Source: Rathayibacter agropyri
Lineage (GTDB): Bacteria; Actinomycetota; Actinomycetes; Actinomycetales; Microbacteriaceae
Length of the DNA: 64,000 nt
Direction: 5' to 3'
Assembly: GCF_013249015.1 (NCBI RefSeq)
Contig: NZ_JABRPL010000001.1
Location: 1,128,475 to 1,192,474 of the forward strand
Below are positions 1 to 7,761 of this stretch, piece by piece. Position numbers and translations under genes: made by a program. Below the pieces are notes generated by a model. The model worked only from the letters and a program-made list of their open reading frames with translations, was not told the origin of the DNA and searched no databases. Positions within the stretch are counted from its first letter, which is position 1. Each line of letters begins with the position of its first letter.

Positions 1-176
1 TTTCCGGAGCCGGACGGACCCATCAGCGCGTAGCTTCGAGAGGGCAGGAGTACGCGAGATATCCCTTCAAAGAGCGGCCTTCGACCATCGAAAGAGTGCT
101 GAACATCGAGAAGCTCGACGAACTTGTCTGCGGCAGAGCACTCATCGAGCGGAGCAGCTGATCGGCTGTCTAACAT
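1..176 (-). CDS. ABC transporter ATP-binding protein, N-terminus only
   Basis: The reading frame opens with ATG at 176-174 and stays open to the window edge. It contains the sequence YALMGPSGSG at about residues 49-58, which is the Walker A P-loop of an ABC ATPase preceded by the usual hydrophobic strand. The rest of the domain lies outside the window. The start overlaps the stop of the upstream adaptor gene by 7 bases (ATGTTAG), so the two are translationally coupled. By position it should energise export or self-protection for the bacteriocin encoded upstream; that role is inferred from context. Confidence 0.85.
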   Translation of the reverse strand, partial: MLDSRSAAPLDECSAADKFVELLDVQHSFDGRRPLFEGISRVLLPSRSYALMGPSGSG

Positions 177-1258
177 GCGCCAGAGCCGTCTGGCACAGCG
201 TCGACACTGTCTGGCACTTCCGAGTCAGGGAAGACCACGAAAGACTTTCCAAGCTCAGAGCCAACAACCTCGACAGCAAATTTGGACCCTTCTGAGCTGG
301 TGCAGCCACGATTATCCTTCAGTGCGAATATCGCGCCCGGAGGGACAGCCCATGTCTCGAGTGGCGAAGCGAGTTCAAGGCTGGCATCAAGGGTCACGGA
401 GCCACCCGAGTCGGCGTTGGTCCGCGCCCCACTTCCGGCAGCTCCGGAGGAGTCAGAGGCCTGCAACGCCTGCTTGAAGGCCGTTGTCCGCCTGAGAGCG
501 CTGATGTCCTCGGCAGTCGTGACCGCTCCGGATTCGTCGACGGGTAGACGAAGCTCGCCAACCACCACTACTCGCTGTCCTGGTACGAGATCGTGCGGAA
601 TGTTGCTGACGTCAGCGCCGGTCGCTTGTGGATCAAGGGCTGCGACTGCGGCGCCGGATTCGACCTGCCCTCCGAGAGTGACGGCGCAGGAGGCAGCCGT
701 CCCTTCGGGAACCGGCAGCCAGACGATGGAATCCCTGGCGATGGTGCCAAAGGGAGAAGCAGGTCCGCCCAGCTCACGAAGCCGTGTGTTCACCATCTCG
801 ATGGATGTCAAACCCAGAACCCCGTCGGCGCGGACCGACTTACCGAGGCGTCTGAGTTCTTCCTGCAGAGCACGGACGTCGTCTCCGCTGTCCCCAGCGT
901 GCAGGTCACGGTACAGCGGAGTTGTCGTTGCCACGCTCAGGAGATTCACTCCGTCGACGGCAATGAAGCTCTGCCACGAGGAGAGTGCAGACCCGGGTGC
1001 ACACCCGAGAGCCGTCACCGTCCCGGTCCGGGGTACCTGCACCGGGGACTTTCCGCCCTGCTGAACGGACAGCTTGACTGTGCGAGCATCGACCAGTTTT
1101 TGCGACGTGAGTTCGAATGTCGATGGCGTCGATGTCGTCATCGTCACAGACCCTGGCACCGCAGGCGGTACGGCAAGCGCAAGGCCCACTACGAATGCCG
1201 AGCTAGCGACACCGATGCCCGCAAGCATCATCAGGCCGTAGCCTTTGCCCTTACCCAT
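170..1258 (-). CDS. peptidoglycan-binding-domain exporter adaptor protein
   Basis: This 362-residue protein has one N-terminal membrane anchor (about residues 10-30) and an extracytoplasmic remainder. At about residues 118-140 it has the motif LHAGDSGDDVRALQEEL, typical of a PG_binding_1 repeat. The flanking beta-rich sequence resembles the HlyD/MacA-type adaptors that accompany MacB/FtsX-like ABC exporters in actinobacteria. It lies between a lipoprotein gene and an ABC ATPase gene on the same strand and overlaps the latter by 7 bases. I infer a periplasm-facing adaptor in a bacteriocin export or immunity system. The family assignment rests mainly on the peptidoglycan-binding motif and context. 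Confidence 0.75.
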   Translation of the reverse strand: MGKGKGYGLMMLAGIGVASSAFVVGLALAVPPAVPGSVTMTTSTPSTFELTSQKLVDARTVKLSVQQGGKSPVQVPRTGTVTALGCAPGSALSSWQSFIAVDGVNLLSVATTTPLYRDLHAGDSGDDVRALQEELRRLGKSVRADGVLGLTSIEMVNTRLRELGGPASPFGTIARDSIVWLPVPEGTAASCAVTLGGQVESGAAVAALDPQATGADVSNIPHDLVPGQRVVVVGELRLPVDESGAVTTAEDISALRRTTAFKQALQASDSSGAAGSGARTNADSGGSVTLDASLELASPLETWAVPPGAIFALKDNRGCTSSEGSKFAVEVVGSELGKSFVVFPDSEVPDSVDAVPDGSGAC

Positions 1259-1300
1259 GACGTTTGAGCCACAAATGTTGCGACGTGCGAGACTCGCGTC

Positions 1301-1909
1301 TCACGACTGCTCCCCGAGAGGGTCGATCCGGCAACGCTCGAGGACTTCGCCACCCGACTCCTCGTCTGCAAAGGGAAATTCATTGCGAGACGAGTCGTTA
1401 GCGTAGTCGCTCGTCGAGTAAGTCGATGGTACGACCGCCTTCGCCACCAGACATTCTACGATCAACGAGTCTTCGTTGGACCTGTCAGGGTTACGATGTG
1501 TCCAGCTGTAGAGCGACCCGATCTCGGCTTCGCCGGACTGGCGCGAACACGCGTCAACGTTTTTGTTGGCGACATCAGCAGAGGTCTCTGGCGGAAACGT
1601 GAGGGTGAACGAGCCGTCCAACTTGTATTCACCGATGTCGTACCCGAATCCCGAGACGCAACCTCTGAAGCGATCTATCATCTCCGAGTACTCCTGCTCG
1701 GAGATCGAGCCGTCTCCGATCGCCTTCCGAGAGAAGTCGTCGGAAGCCCGTGCATAGCTGGCGGAAAACTCCGCAGCCCACGGCCCAGTAAATTCGACGC
1801 CGGGAAGACTCGCATCCCCCTCAGCCGCAGGAGGAGTCCGGCCCGTACAGGCGGTTAGACCGACGACCAACAGCGCGCATCCACAGATTGACCACATTCT
1901 CGCCCACAC
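1301..1909 (-). CDS. predicted lipoprotein of the bacteriocin cluster
   Basis: A 202-residue product starting at GTG (or ATG 12 bases further in). The first 21 residues are a lipoprotein signal peptide ending in the lipobox LTAC, so the protein should be tethered to the outer face of the membrane. I do not recognise the mature domain, which is acidic and contains several cysteines. It sits 42 bases upstream of the adaptor gene and about 110 bases downstream of the bacteriocin gene, all on the minus strand. That position suggests an immunity or accessory role, but nothing in the sequence proves it. Confidence 0.7.
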   Translation of the reverse strand: MWARMWSICGCALLVVGLTACTGRTPPAAEGDASLPGVEFTGPWAAEFSASYARASDDFSRKAIGDGSISEQEYSEMIDRFRGCVSGFGYDIGEYKLDGSFTLTFPPETSADVANKNVDACSRQSGEAEIGSLYSWTHRNPDRSNEDSLIVECLVAKAVVPSTYSTSDYANDSSRNEFPFADEESGGEVLERCRIDPLGEQS

Positions 1910-2018
1910 GTTAAACCGCCAATTACTCGAGGGCTACGGCCCGTGACGGGCATTAGCCAAGAAAGTTAGTACACGGTACTGCGTGCCGGCGAACAGACTG
2001 TACGCCGGCACGCAGCAT

Positions 2019-2363
2019 CTAGGACAGGACGTCGTAATACGCCGTATTACCCGACGCCTTCATCGGCGACCAGTGAGCTATAGCGAGCGTCGAGGAAGGC
2101 TTCCAGCCACTGTAGGCACATCCCCGGTACCCGCATGCAGTCGACCTGTGCGTCTTGCCCCCGTGCTGGTATTCGGAATAAACCTGGCCGCCACTTCCGT
2201 ACTGACCACCGGAGCGTACACCGTGATTCCAGACCCCACCGTCGGACGGATACACCGTCGTCGCTGATGCGCCGATCGCTCCCCCCATAACGAGACCACT
2301 GGCAGCCAGCGCACCGGCAACAACCTTCGCAACTCTGCATCGAATCATGTTTCCCCATTTCAC
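2019..2363 (-). CDS. lactococcin 972-family bacteriocin precursor
   Basis: A GTG start at 2363 is chosen because GAAAGG lies 6 bases upstream; an internal ATG at 2348 is the alternative. The 114-residue product has a Sec signal peptide ending near ASA-TTVYP. The mature part of roughly 80 residues shows the lactococcin 972 family pattern: a W-x-HGV element, aromatic/glycine spacing, the pair YQHGGKTHRSTA, two cysteines and a C-terminal WKP-x-x-x-LA block. Lactococcin 972 homodimers bind lipid II and block septum formation in sensitive cells. The downstream lipoprotein, adaptor and ABC ATPase fit an export/immunity operon. Activity is not proven by sequence. Confidence 0.8.
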   Translation of the reverse strand: MKWGNMIRCRVAKVVAGALAASGLVMGGAIGASATTVYPSDGGVWNHGVRSGGQYGSGGQVYSEYQHGGKTHRSTACGYRGCAYSGWKPSSTLAIAHWSPMKASGNTAYYDVLS

Positions 2364-2716
2364 GTAGCACCTTTCGGCGCCCCCATTAGTGCTTTCGCTG
2401 ACGCAGGCTAACACAACGATGAGTATGTGCTCAGGTCAGACGTGTGACCTTTGTATGGATGGGCCGATTAAGACGTCAGCGTCTCGCACCCGCGATACTA
2501 CGAGGTGTACCGATTCAAGCCCTGACCAGGCAGTTCTTGTGCCGCACCCGGTCTCAAGTCATCACCGACCAACGCCCGGCGTCCCCCTGAGAGGGGTATC
2601 GACGAGCGGAAGCAATTCGTCGAAGCGCGATCGGAAAGAATCAGAAGGATCAACGGAATGTGCGGGTATCGGGCGGGTCGTCCTTAGCCGCTCCCGCAAC
2701 CCCGTCGAAAAGCGGG

Positions 2717-2944
2717 TTACCGGTCAGCACCCCGGAACGTGCGAGTTGTGTCATGCGCTCGGGCCGACGCATCGCGATCGTCCTCCTCCTCTGCGGCCTC
2801 CGTCCGCGTCGACATGTCCAGGTCCTCTTCCTCGACGCGGGTGTCAAAGGATGCAGACGGGAACTCTTCTTCGTCAGCCGGAGGGACAGAGAGGTCGACA
2901 CGGGCCTTCTCGCCAAACTCCCACGTTGGTCGGATGCACGACAT
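2717..2944 (-). CDS. possible small acidic protein or gene fragment
   Basis: A 75-codon frame beginning MSCIRPTWEFGEKARVDL and rich in Glu/Asp in its second half. It reads like real protein, with an ordered N-terminus followed by an acidic low-complexity tail. There is no clear ribosome binding site and I recognise no family. Two plus-strand frames overlap it. It could be a remnant of a longer gene, since the surrounding DNA looks degraded. Confidence 0.25.
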   Translation of the reverse strand: MSCIRPTWEFGEKARVDLSVPPADEEEFPSASFDTRVEEEDLDMSTRTEAAEEEDDRDASARAHDTTRTFRGADR

Positions 2945-3078
2945 TCATCAAGACCGTCCCGCGGTCTCGCTCACCGCGTGCTCCGCTACCGTGACCGCTT
3001 GCGACATCACCGTAGATTGTGCCTCCGTCAGCGCGACCGTTCCGCGAGTCGGATTCGCCCTCTTCTCATCTCGCAAGA

Positions 3079-3330
3079 ATGGGCATGGACGTCAACGCAG
3101 TGAACCAGGTGCCCGGCTTTATCGAACACGCACGACACACCTACACGGGAGCGTCCTTCGAGTTGGCGACATTGACGTCCGGCCACAAGTGGCGTACCCC
3201 GATTCTTCCCCAATTTACCCGACATGACAACCTGTGATGGAGGTCTGTAAGGTTTAACCGTACAAGACGGAATGAAAACCGGGCCAAAGCCGTAGCCACG
3301 AATGCCGCCTACTACTTTACGGCGCTGCGC
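3079..3330 (+). pseudogene. possible WXG100-like (type VII secretion) gene remnant
   Basis: From ATG 3079 the frame reads MGMDVNAVNQ, then a helical segment, then KWRTP about 40 residues in. That follows the WXG100-type pattern GMDV-x-x-V ... W-x-G-P-D. A TGA at 3235-3237 interrupts it. Reading in the same frame past the stop gives RAKAVATNAAYYFTAL, which resembles the helical A-x-x-A-x-x-N-A tail of such proteins. The similarity is weak and was judged by eye; the segment may be a chance frame. Confidence 0.25.
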
Positions 3331-3699
3331 TTGCGCTAGGCACACTCGCAGTCGCAGTGGTCCTGTCGCGAGATGTTCTTTAGGCGGACCGGCCGAGAGA
3401 TCGTGCTCGCGGGCTTAGACACGCCCGCGCCGCCCTCCCTCCATTGCATGGTGACAACAAAAAGGCGACGACCATCATCCGTCGACACGCCGCGCCTGAG
3501 GTGAGGGCCAGGGCGCCGAGCACATACCGGGTCAGCGTTCCTCCACAGGGAGCCGTCCGCCACCGCTCCCCCATTCGACCGCGTGGAGGGCAACCCTGGC
3601 ACTGATTTGACCGCGTCTCGTCAGGGGATGAGCGACGAAGAAGCAGCCGAGAGCGACTCCCCCTGCGTCGCCTGCAGCGACGGATCGGCGCCATGATGG

Positions 3700-3960
3700 A
3701 TGTCCACCGTCTCAGGACCACCGAGCAGCTCCCCGCTGGTGGCGCGCGGTGAGCGTTTCGGAGCGCGTTCTGATTACTCTGTTCCGGTGGAAAGGTCTCA
3801 ATACACCGGGCTCGTGTACGCGGGATGCGCGCTCGCGCTGACCGGGTGGACGATCGCTGTCGGCATGTGGTCGTTCTCGAGCTGGTGGGCCACGGCGACG
3901 TCCGTGATCCTAGCGGCCGTGATTTTGGCGCTCGTTGGCGCCGCGATCCGATCCTTCTGA
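3700..3960 (+). CDS. small two-helix membrane protein
   Basis: An 86-residue frame with about 35 soluble residues followed by two hydrophobic segments (about residues 36-56 and 62-83). It ends IRSF just before a stop. The helices are separated by the short polar/aromatic turn SFSSWWAT. I do not recognise a family. No strong ribosome binding site precedes the ATG, so an internal start is possible. The overlapping 4047 gene frame is separate. Confidence 0.5.
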   Translation: MSTVSGPPSSSPLVARGERFGARSDYSVPVERSQYTGLVYAGCALALTGWTIAVGMWSFSSWWATATSVILAAVILALVGAAIRSF

Positions 3961-4046
3961 GGGACCCGTCCACCCACGAGAAGCTGAGGCGCTCTCCGCG
4001 CCCCTCTTCCTGGAAAATATCAACTATTGAGCGAAAGGATCTCTTC

Positions 4047-4403
4047 ATGAAGATATTGGTAGTGCAATTCACGAAAAACAATGATTTGAGCGATCGCTTC
4101 TATCGGGCCATGGGACTCATTCCCGGGTATTCGACCGAGTCGCGGGAGTGGATTGAGCTGGAGGCCGAAGGCGGCAAGGTCGCAATACATTCCGCCAAAA
4201 GCCCCGACCACGACGTTGCCCCCGGTGCAATCGAGTTGTCGTTCGAAAGCGAGGAGGCGCTAGAGATCATCCAGGCGCGGATGCGCAGTGCCGGATTCGA
4301 TCCTGGACACATTGAACCAGAACCTTTCGGTCGCTCCCTTCGTCTTGTCGATCCTAACGGGACGGCCGTACAGATCAATGAGGGCATACCAGCGACCAAG
4401 TAA
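4047..4403 (+). CDS. VOC-family (glyoxalase/bleomycin-resistance-like) protein
   Basis: ATG 4047 is preceded by GAAAGGAT at a suitable distance, which decides against the much longer upstream frame. The 118-residue product matches one vicinal-oxygen-chelate module: an N-terminal strand with LSDRFYRAMGL, a central WIELEAEGGKVAIH strand, and the C-terminal RSLRLVDPNGTAVQI motif that normally supplies a metal-binding or structural residue. Such proteins bind or modify small molecules (glyoxalase, antibiotic sequestration, dioxygenase). The substrate cannot be read from sequence. Confidence 0.8.
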   Translation: MKILVVQFTKNNDLSDRFYRAMGLIPGYSTESREWIELEAEGGKVAIHSAKSPDHDVAPGAIELSFESEEALEIIQARMRSAGFDPGHIEPEPFGRSLRLVDPNGTAVQINEGIPATK

Positions 4404-4485
4404 TCCTCGGTTTTGAGGCTAAGACAAGTTGGTCATCGTCTCCGCGCTGCGCTCGTCCCGACCACGCCGGTTGATCGACACGTTC

Positions 4486-5091
4486 CTAGGCGCGTCCCGC
4501 GGAATTCACGGTCTGAGCCGCGACTCTGGCGGCATATTCATCGAAAAGCAGTCCGAGCTGCACTTGACTGTGGAACCTGCTCTGATGGAATGCTGCTGCG
4601 CGTCGGCGTCCCTCCTCAACAAATCCGAGCGACTTGTAAAGGCGCACTGCGCGGTCGTTATAATCCCATGCCTGCACCTCGACTTTGTGCGCTCCCATCT
4701 CCTGGAACGCAAAGCGCAACGCGACGCCCATAGCGTCGCGCCCATAGCCTCGATTTTGGAAATCCGGACCAATTATGATTGCGAGTGTCGCAATCCTGGT
4801 CGGAACAGTGATGCCCCAGATTGTGACATGCCCAATCAGGTGTTCGTCGCCATCAACGACCGCAAAGCCGGCACCCGCCGGCGAGTCGTTGGAACTCCAA
4901 GCATCGAACGTTGCACCGATGCGCTCGGCGGGCAAGAGCGCAATCCGTTCCTGCTGAAGGATCGCCTCGCCGGCATCGCTCCACCACAGGGCCAGGATTG
5001 GCCGGTCCTCCGGGTTGATCGCACGAAACCTGACTTTATCGCCGCTCATGATTGCGCGCCCCCACGCGCGCATCTCTTCGAACCCGCTCAT
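4486..5091 (-). CDS. GNAT-family N-acetyltransferase, RimJ/RimL type
   Basis: The ATG at 5091 has GAGGAAG 6 bases upstream. A start at 5049 (MSGDKVRFR) is also possible. The 201-residue product has the acetyl-CoA binding signature IIGPDFQNRGYGRDA followed by the RimJ/RimL-like C-terminal motif KVEVQAWDYNDRAVRLYKSL. Members acetylate ribosomal protein N-termini, small amines or antibiotics. The start lies within the 3' end of the upstream methyltransferase gene (56-base overlap), so the two are probably coupled. Substrate unknown. Confidence 0.8.
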   Translation of the reverse strand: MSGFEEMRAWGRAIMSGDKVRFRAINPEDRPILALWWSDAGEAILQQERIALLPAERIGATFDAWSSNDSPAGAGFAVVDGDEHLIGHVTIWGITVPTRIATLAIIIGPDFQNRGYGRDAMGVALRFAFQEMGAHKVEVQAWDYNDRAVRLYKSLGFVEEGRRRAAAFHQSRFHSQVQLGLLFDEYAARVAAQTVNSAGRA

Positions 5092-5998
5092 CACTCTTCC
5101 TCAGTCTTTTCTGAACTCGTCCAACAACGATCATGTGGGGGCTTGCCGCGATTGCGGCCGGATCACGGCTCGTACTAGTCGCGACGTCAAAGATCGTGCG
5201 CGCCCGTGCAGGATCCGTTCTGTGCGTCTCGGGTTCAGTGGAGAGCCATGACGGACCTTCAAGCGCAAATTGGTCAATAACCGACAGACCCACATGCTCG
5301 AACTCACCTGCAAGCTCGCCCGGCCCGTGGTAGTACGAAGCCGTGAGCCACTCCGATACGTCCACTGGCCCCCGCGAAGCACCGTTCGCGTAGAGGCTCT
5401 TCCGACATTCGAGCTCGGCACCGTCAGTTTGTTTCTGCGTCAGTGCGCCGAGCATGACAGAGAGCCGGCTCAACCCCTCCGCCCAAATAGATCCACCCGG
5501 TCTGCAGATTCTTCTCGCCTCTACTAGAACCTGGCGCCGCTCCTCGGCGACAAAAAGATGGTACATCGGCCCTAGGAGCAGTACCACGTCGAATGAGCCA
5601 TCGGGCCATGGGAGATTTCGTCCATCAGCGATCACGTAGTCATCGAGAGGCCGAGGGCGGGTTCGTTCGCGGGCCGAGCGCACTTGCTCGGCCGACAAGT
5701 CGGAAAGGCTGACTCGGTATCCCCGTTCGGCTAGCCACCCGGCATGGACGCCGGAGCCACCTCCAACGTCTGCGATGCGGCCAGGCGATGCCGGAAGGCC
5801 CGAGACCAGCTCCGCCCGAAGCCTCGCCAACCCAAGCCATCCCCGCACGCCGCTCATCGAATCCACGGATTGCGGCTGGTCGTAGTAGCGGGCTATGGCT
5901 TCGACGTCTGTTGCCCCCTGCAAGAAGCGACTGCTCAACCTGTTCGTCTCCTCCCCCTCGACGCTGTCGAGTCCTGCCTCGGACATTATCTCCACCAA
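5036..5998 (-). CDS. class I SAM-dependent methyltransferase
   Basis: A 320-residue protein with the glycine-rich SAM-binding motif GRIADVGGGSGVHAGWL (about residues 76-92). The acidic strand-2 motif YRVSLSDLS follows, then SFDVVLLLGPMYHL, the usual motif-IV region of small-molecule methyltransferases. About 40 basic C-terminal residues are extra. The gene is followed by, and overlaps, the acetyltransferase gene, suggesting a two-gene modification operon. The substrate is unknown. Confidence 0.8.
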   Translation of the reverse strand: MVEIMSEAGLDSVEGEETNRLSSRFLQGATDVEAIARYYDQPQSVDSMSGVRGWLGLARLRAELVSGLPASPGRIADVGGGSGVHAGWLAERGYRVSLSDLSAEQVRSARERTRPRPLDDYVIADGRNLPWPDGSFDVVLLLGPMYHLFVAEERRQVLVEARRICRPGGSIWAEGLSRLSVMLGALTQKQTDGAELECRKSLYANGASRGPVDVSEWLTASYYHGPGELAGEFEHVGLSVIDQFALEGPSWLSTEPETHRTDPARARTIFDVATSTSRDPAAIAASPHMIVVGRVQKRLRKSDERVRRDARVGARNHERR

Positions 5999-6090
5999 TC
6001 GTCCTAGATCTCGCGCGCCAAGTTCTCATTTTGCGCCAAGTCGGTGTTGACAGTGACGTCGTCATGTGTGCAGGATAGCCGCGCCTGAGC

Positions 6091-6408
6091 GTGCCTCAGG
6101 TAGCCACCGGTGGAGGATTGTTCAAGAAGGAGCAGGATCGCATCCGCTCCGAGCGCACGACCGCCGAACGCGACGAAGCACGTCTTACCCAGGACGTCGC
6201 CGACGTCGAGCACGCCGTCCGGGTCGCCCTCGACGTGAACATGGAGAGTGCGCCCGCCTGTACGAAAGTGCGCCCGATCACGTCAAGCGGCTCTTCAACC
6301 AGGTTTTCTTCGAGCGCGCCCTCGTCCACACTGACGAGACCATCACCGCCGAACTGAACGAGCCGTTCGCGACGATCAGGTCGCGGGCGGTCCAGGCGAG
6401 CGCGCATG
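6091..6408 (+). pseudogene. C-terminal remnant of a large serine recombinase, frameshifted
   Basis: Frame 1 reads GGLFKKEQDRIRSERTTAER and onward through a coiled-coil-like stretch. Near 6240 the homology continues in another frame as CARLYESAPDHVKRLFNQ, then FFERALVHTDET and LNEPFATI. Together these match the C-terminal part of large serine integrases/recombinases. The catalytic and zinc domains are missing. The remnant ends about 110 bases from tRNA-Arg, so it probably marks an old integration event there. Confidence 0.65.
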
Positions 6409-6437
6409 AAAAAAGCACCACTCGTGGAAGTGGTGCT
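6409..6437 (-). terminator. Rho-independent terminator downstream of tRNA-Arg
   Basis: On the minus strand a perfect 9-bp stem (AGCACCACT/AGTGGTGCT, 6-base loop) is followed directly by six T residues. It lies about 80 bases downstream of the tRNA-Arg gene. Confidence 0.85.
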
Positions 6438-6519
6438 CGGACCCTCACCAGCCTCTCGGAGGCCAGCGACGGCGCGAACGTGCCGATTTTCTGTGGCAAC
6501 GGTTTTAGCAACAACCCTG

Positions 6520-6594
6520 TGGTGCCCCTGGAGGGACTCGAACCCCCAACCTGCTCCTTAGGACGGAGTCGCTCTTCCATTGAGCTACAGAGGC
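6520..6594 (-). tRNA. tRNA-Arg (anticodon CCT)
   Basis: The minus-strand sequence folds into a cloverleaf. The acceptor stem is GCCTCTG/CAGGGGC with one G-T pair. The D-arm is GCTC/GAGC, the anticodon loop is GTCCTAA (anticodon CCT, reading AGG), the T-loop is TTCGAGT, and CCA is encoded at the 3' end (6520-6522). Confidence 0.95.
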
Positions 6595-6739
6595 TGGCTG
6601 AGCCAGTGTACCTGCCGCCCGGAGCGCCCCGCGAAGCCACGCGTCCTTGACAACAGTGACCCACCCTGGTTGGTTAGTTGCCATACCAACGAACCGTCCG
6701 ACCAGGACACCCGACGACCCCAAGAGGAGGCACCCGCCC

Positions 6740-7096
6740 GTGGACGACTCCCGCCCGCTTTTTCTCCAGATCGCCGAGCAGATTGAAAACGACATCATCG
6801 CCGGCGCGCTCGCGGAGGAGACCCAGGTCCCCTCGACCAACGAGTTCGCGGCGTTCCATCGGATCAACCCGGCCACCGCGGGCAAGGGCGTCAACCTCCT
6901 CGTTGACGACGGCGTGCTCTACAAGAAGAGGGGAATTGGCATGTTCGTTGCCGAGGGGGCACCAGCCCGGCTCATCGAGAAGCGCCGTACGCAGTTTCGC
7001 GACCAGTACGTCGCACCACTGCTCGCCGAGGCAGCCAAGCTCGGCCTCAGCACCGAGCAGCTCGCAGACATGATCAGAGAAGGGGGATCGCCGTGA
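6740..7096 (+). CDS. GntR-family transcriptional regulator, YtrA-like
   Basis: GTG 6740 is preceded by AGGAGG at 6725-6730. The 118-residue product begins VDDSRPLFLQIAEQIENDI, the classic GntR winged-helix start, followed by the recognition-helix region and the wing KKRGIGMFV. The short C-terminal helical part without an effector domain is typical of the YtrA subfamily, which represses adjacent ABC transporter genes. The stop overlaps the GTG of the following ABC gene (GTGA). Its normal partner is now broken. Confidence 0.9.
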   Translation: MDDSRPLFLQIAEQIENDIIAGALAEETQVPSTNEFAAFHRINPATAGKGVNLLVDDGVLYKKRGIGMFVAEGAPARLIEKRRTQFRDQYVAPLLAEAAKLGLSTEQLADMIREGGSP

Positions 7097-7758
7097 GCGC
7101 GGTCATCGAGGTCCACGACCTCAGCAAGAACTACGGCCGGATGCAGGCCATCGACAGCATCAGCTTCACGCTAGAGGAGGACCGCATTCACGGCCTCCTC
7201 GGCCGCAACCGCGCGGGTTAAGACCGCGCTGATGTCGCTGCTCACCGGCCAGGAGTTCGCCAGCGCAGGTGAGATCCGCATCTTCAGCCAGAATCCCGTC
7301 GAGAACGCCGCCGTTCTCTCCCAGACCTGCTTCATCAAGGAGAGCCAGAAGTACCCCGACGACTTTGAGGTGAAGCACGTCCTGCGCAGCGCCCCCTGGT
7401 TCTTCGACGGCTGGGGCATCGGCGGCAACTTCTTCCGCGCGATCTACTTCGGCGACGGACCCCTACTCGAGCGCGTCTTCGCCGCGCTCGGGATCCTCGT
7501 GCTGGGCGCGATCGCGCTCCTCACCCTCACCCAGGGCTGGGAGGCATTCGGCGAGTTCTTCGCCAACATCCGCTTCATCAGCGGCTACGCACTCTCGCTA
7601 ATCCCGACCGCTCTCGCCGCCGCCGCAGGCTGGGCGATCCTCCACCGCGCCACCCCGCGCAGCAGCTCAACCGCCAACCGGGACCAAGCACCCCGGCTCG
7701 CCCGCGGACCAAGCGCCGCAAGGCCCTTCCACCCCGGGCACACAGGTGCCAGCGTGAG
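7093..7758 (+). pseudogene. ABC ATPase and permease genes fused by deletion, frameshifted
   Basis: The gene opens as an ABC ATPase (IEVHDLSKNYGRMQAIDSI). It runs into a TAA at 7218-7220, inside the Walker A motif, where GGT AAG has become GGTTAAG. One frame over, KTALMSLLTGQEF continues the ATPase up to about [17 protein letters not shown], and then ABC-permease-like transmembrane sequence follows. Signature, Walker B and switch regions are absent, so an internal deletion joined the ATPase N-terminus to the permease C-terminus. The product cannot be a working transporter. Confidence 0.8.
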
Positions 7759-7761
7759 CGC

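Larger units (their letters stand above)
2364..3699. other. long poorly coding stretch upstream of the bacteriocin gene
   Basis: Open frames here overlap in several phases on both strands, and none has a convincing family match together with a good ribosome binding site. Two possible remnants are listed separately: an acidic minus-strand frame and a WXG100-like plus-strand fragment. The promoter of the bacteriocin gene must lie just above 2370, but I could not identify -35/-10 boxes with confidence. The overall impression is decayed accessory DNA. Confidence 0.5.

Noticed and set aside
2389-2994. A 201-codon plus-strand frame antisense to the bacteriocin leader region
   Set aside because: Composition is low-complexity, no ribosome binding site, and no recognisable motif.
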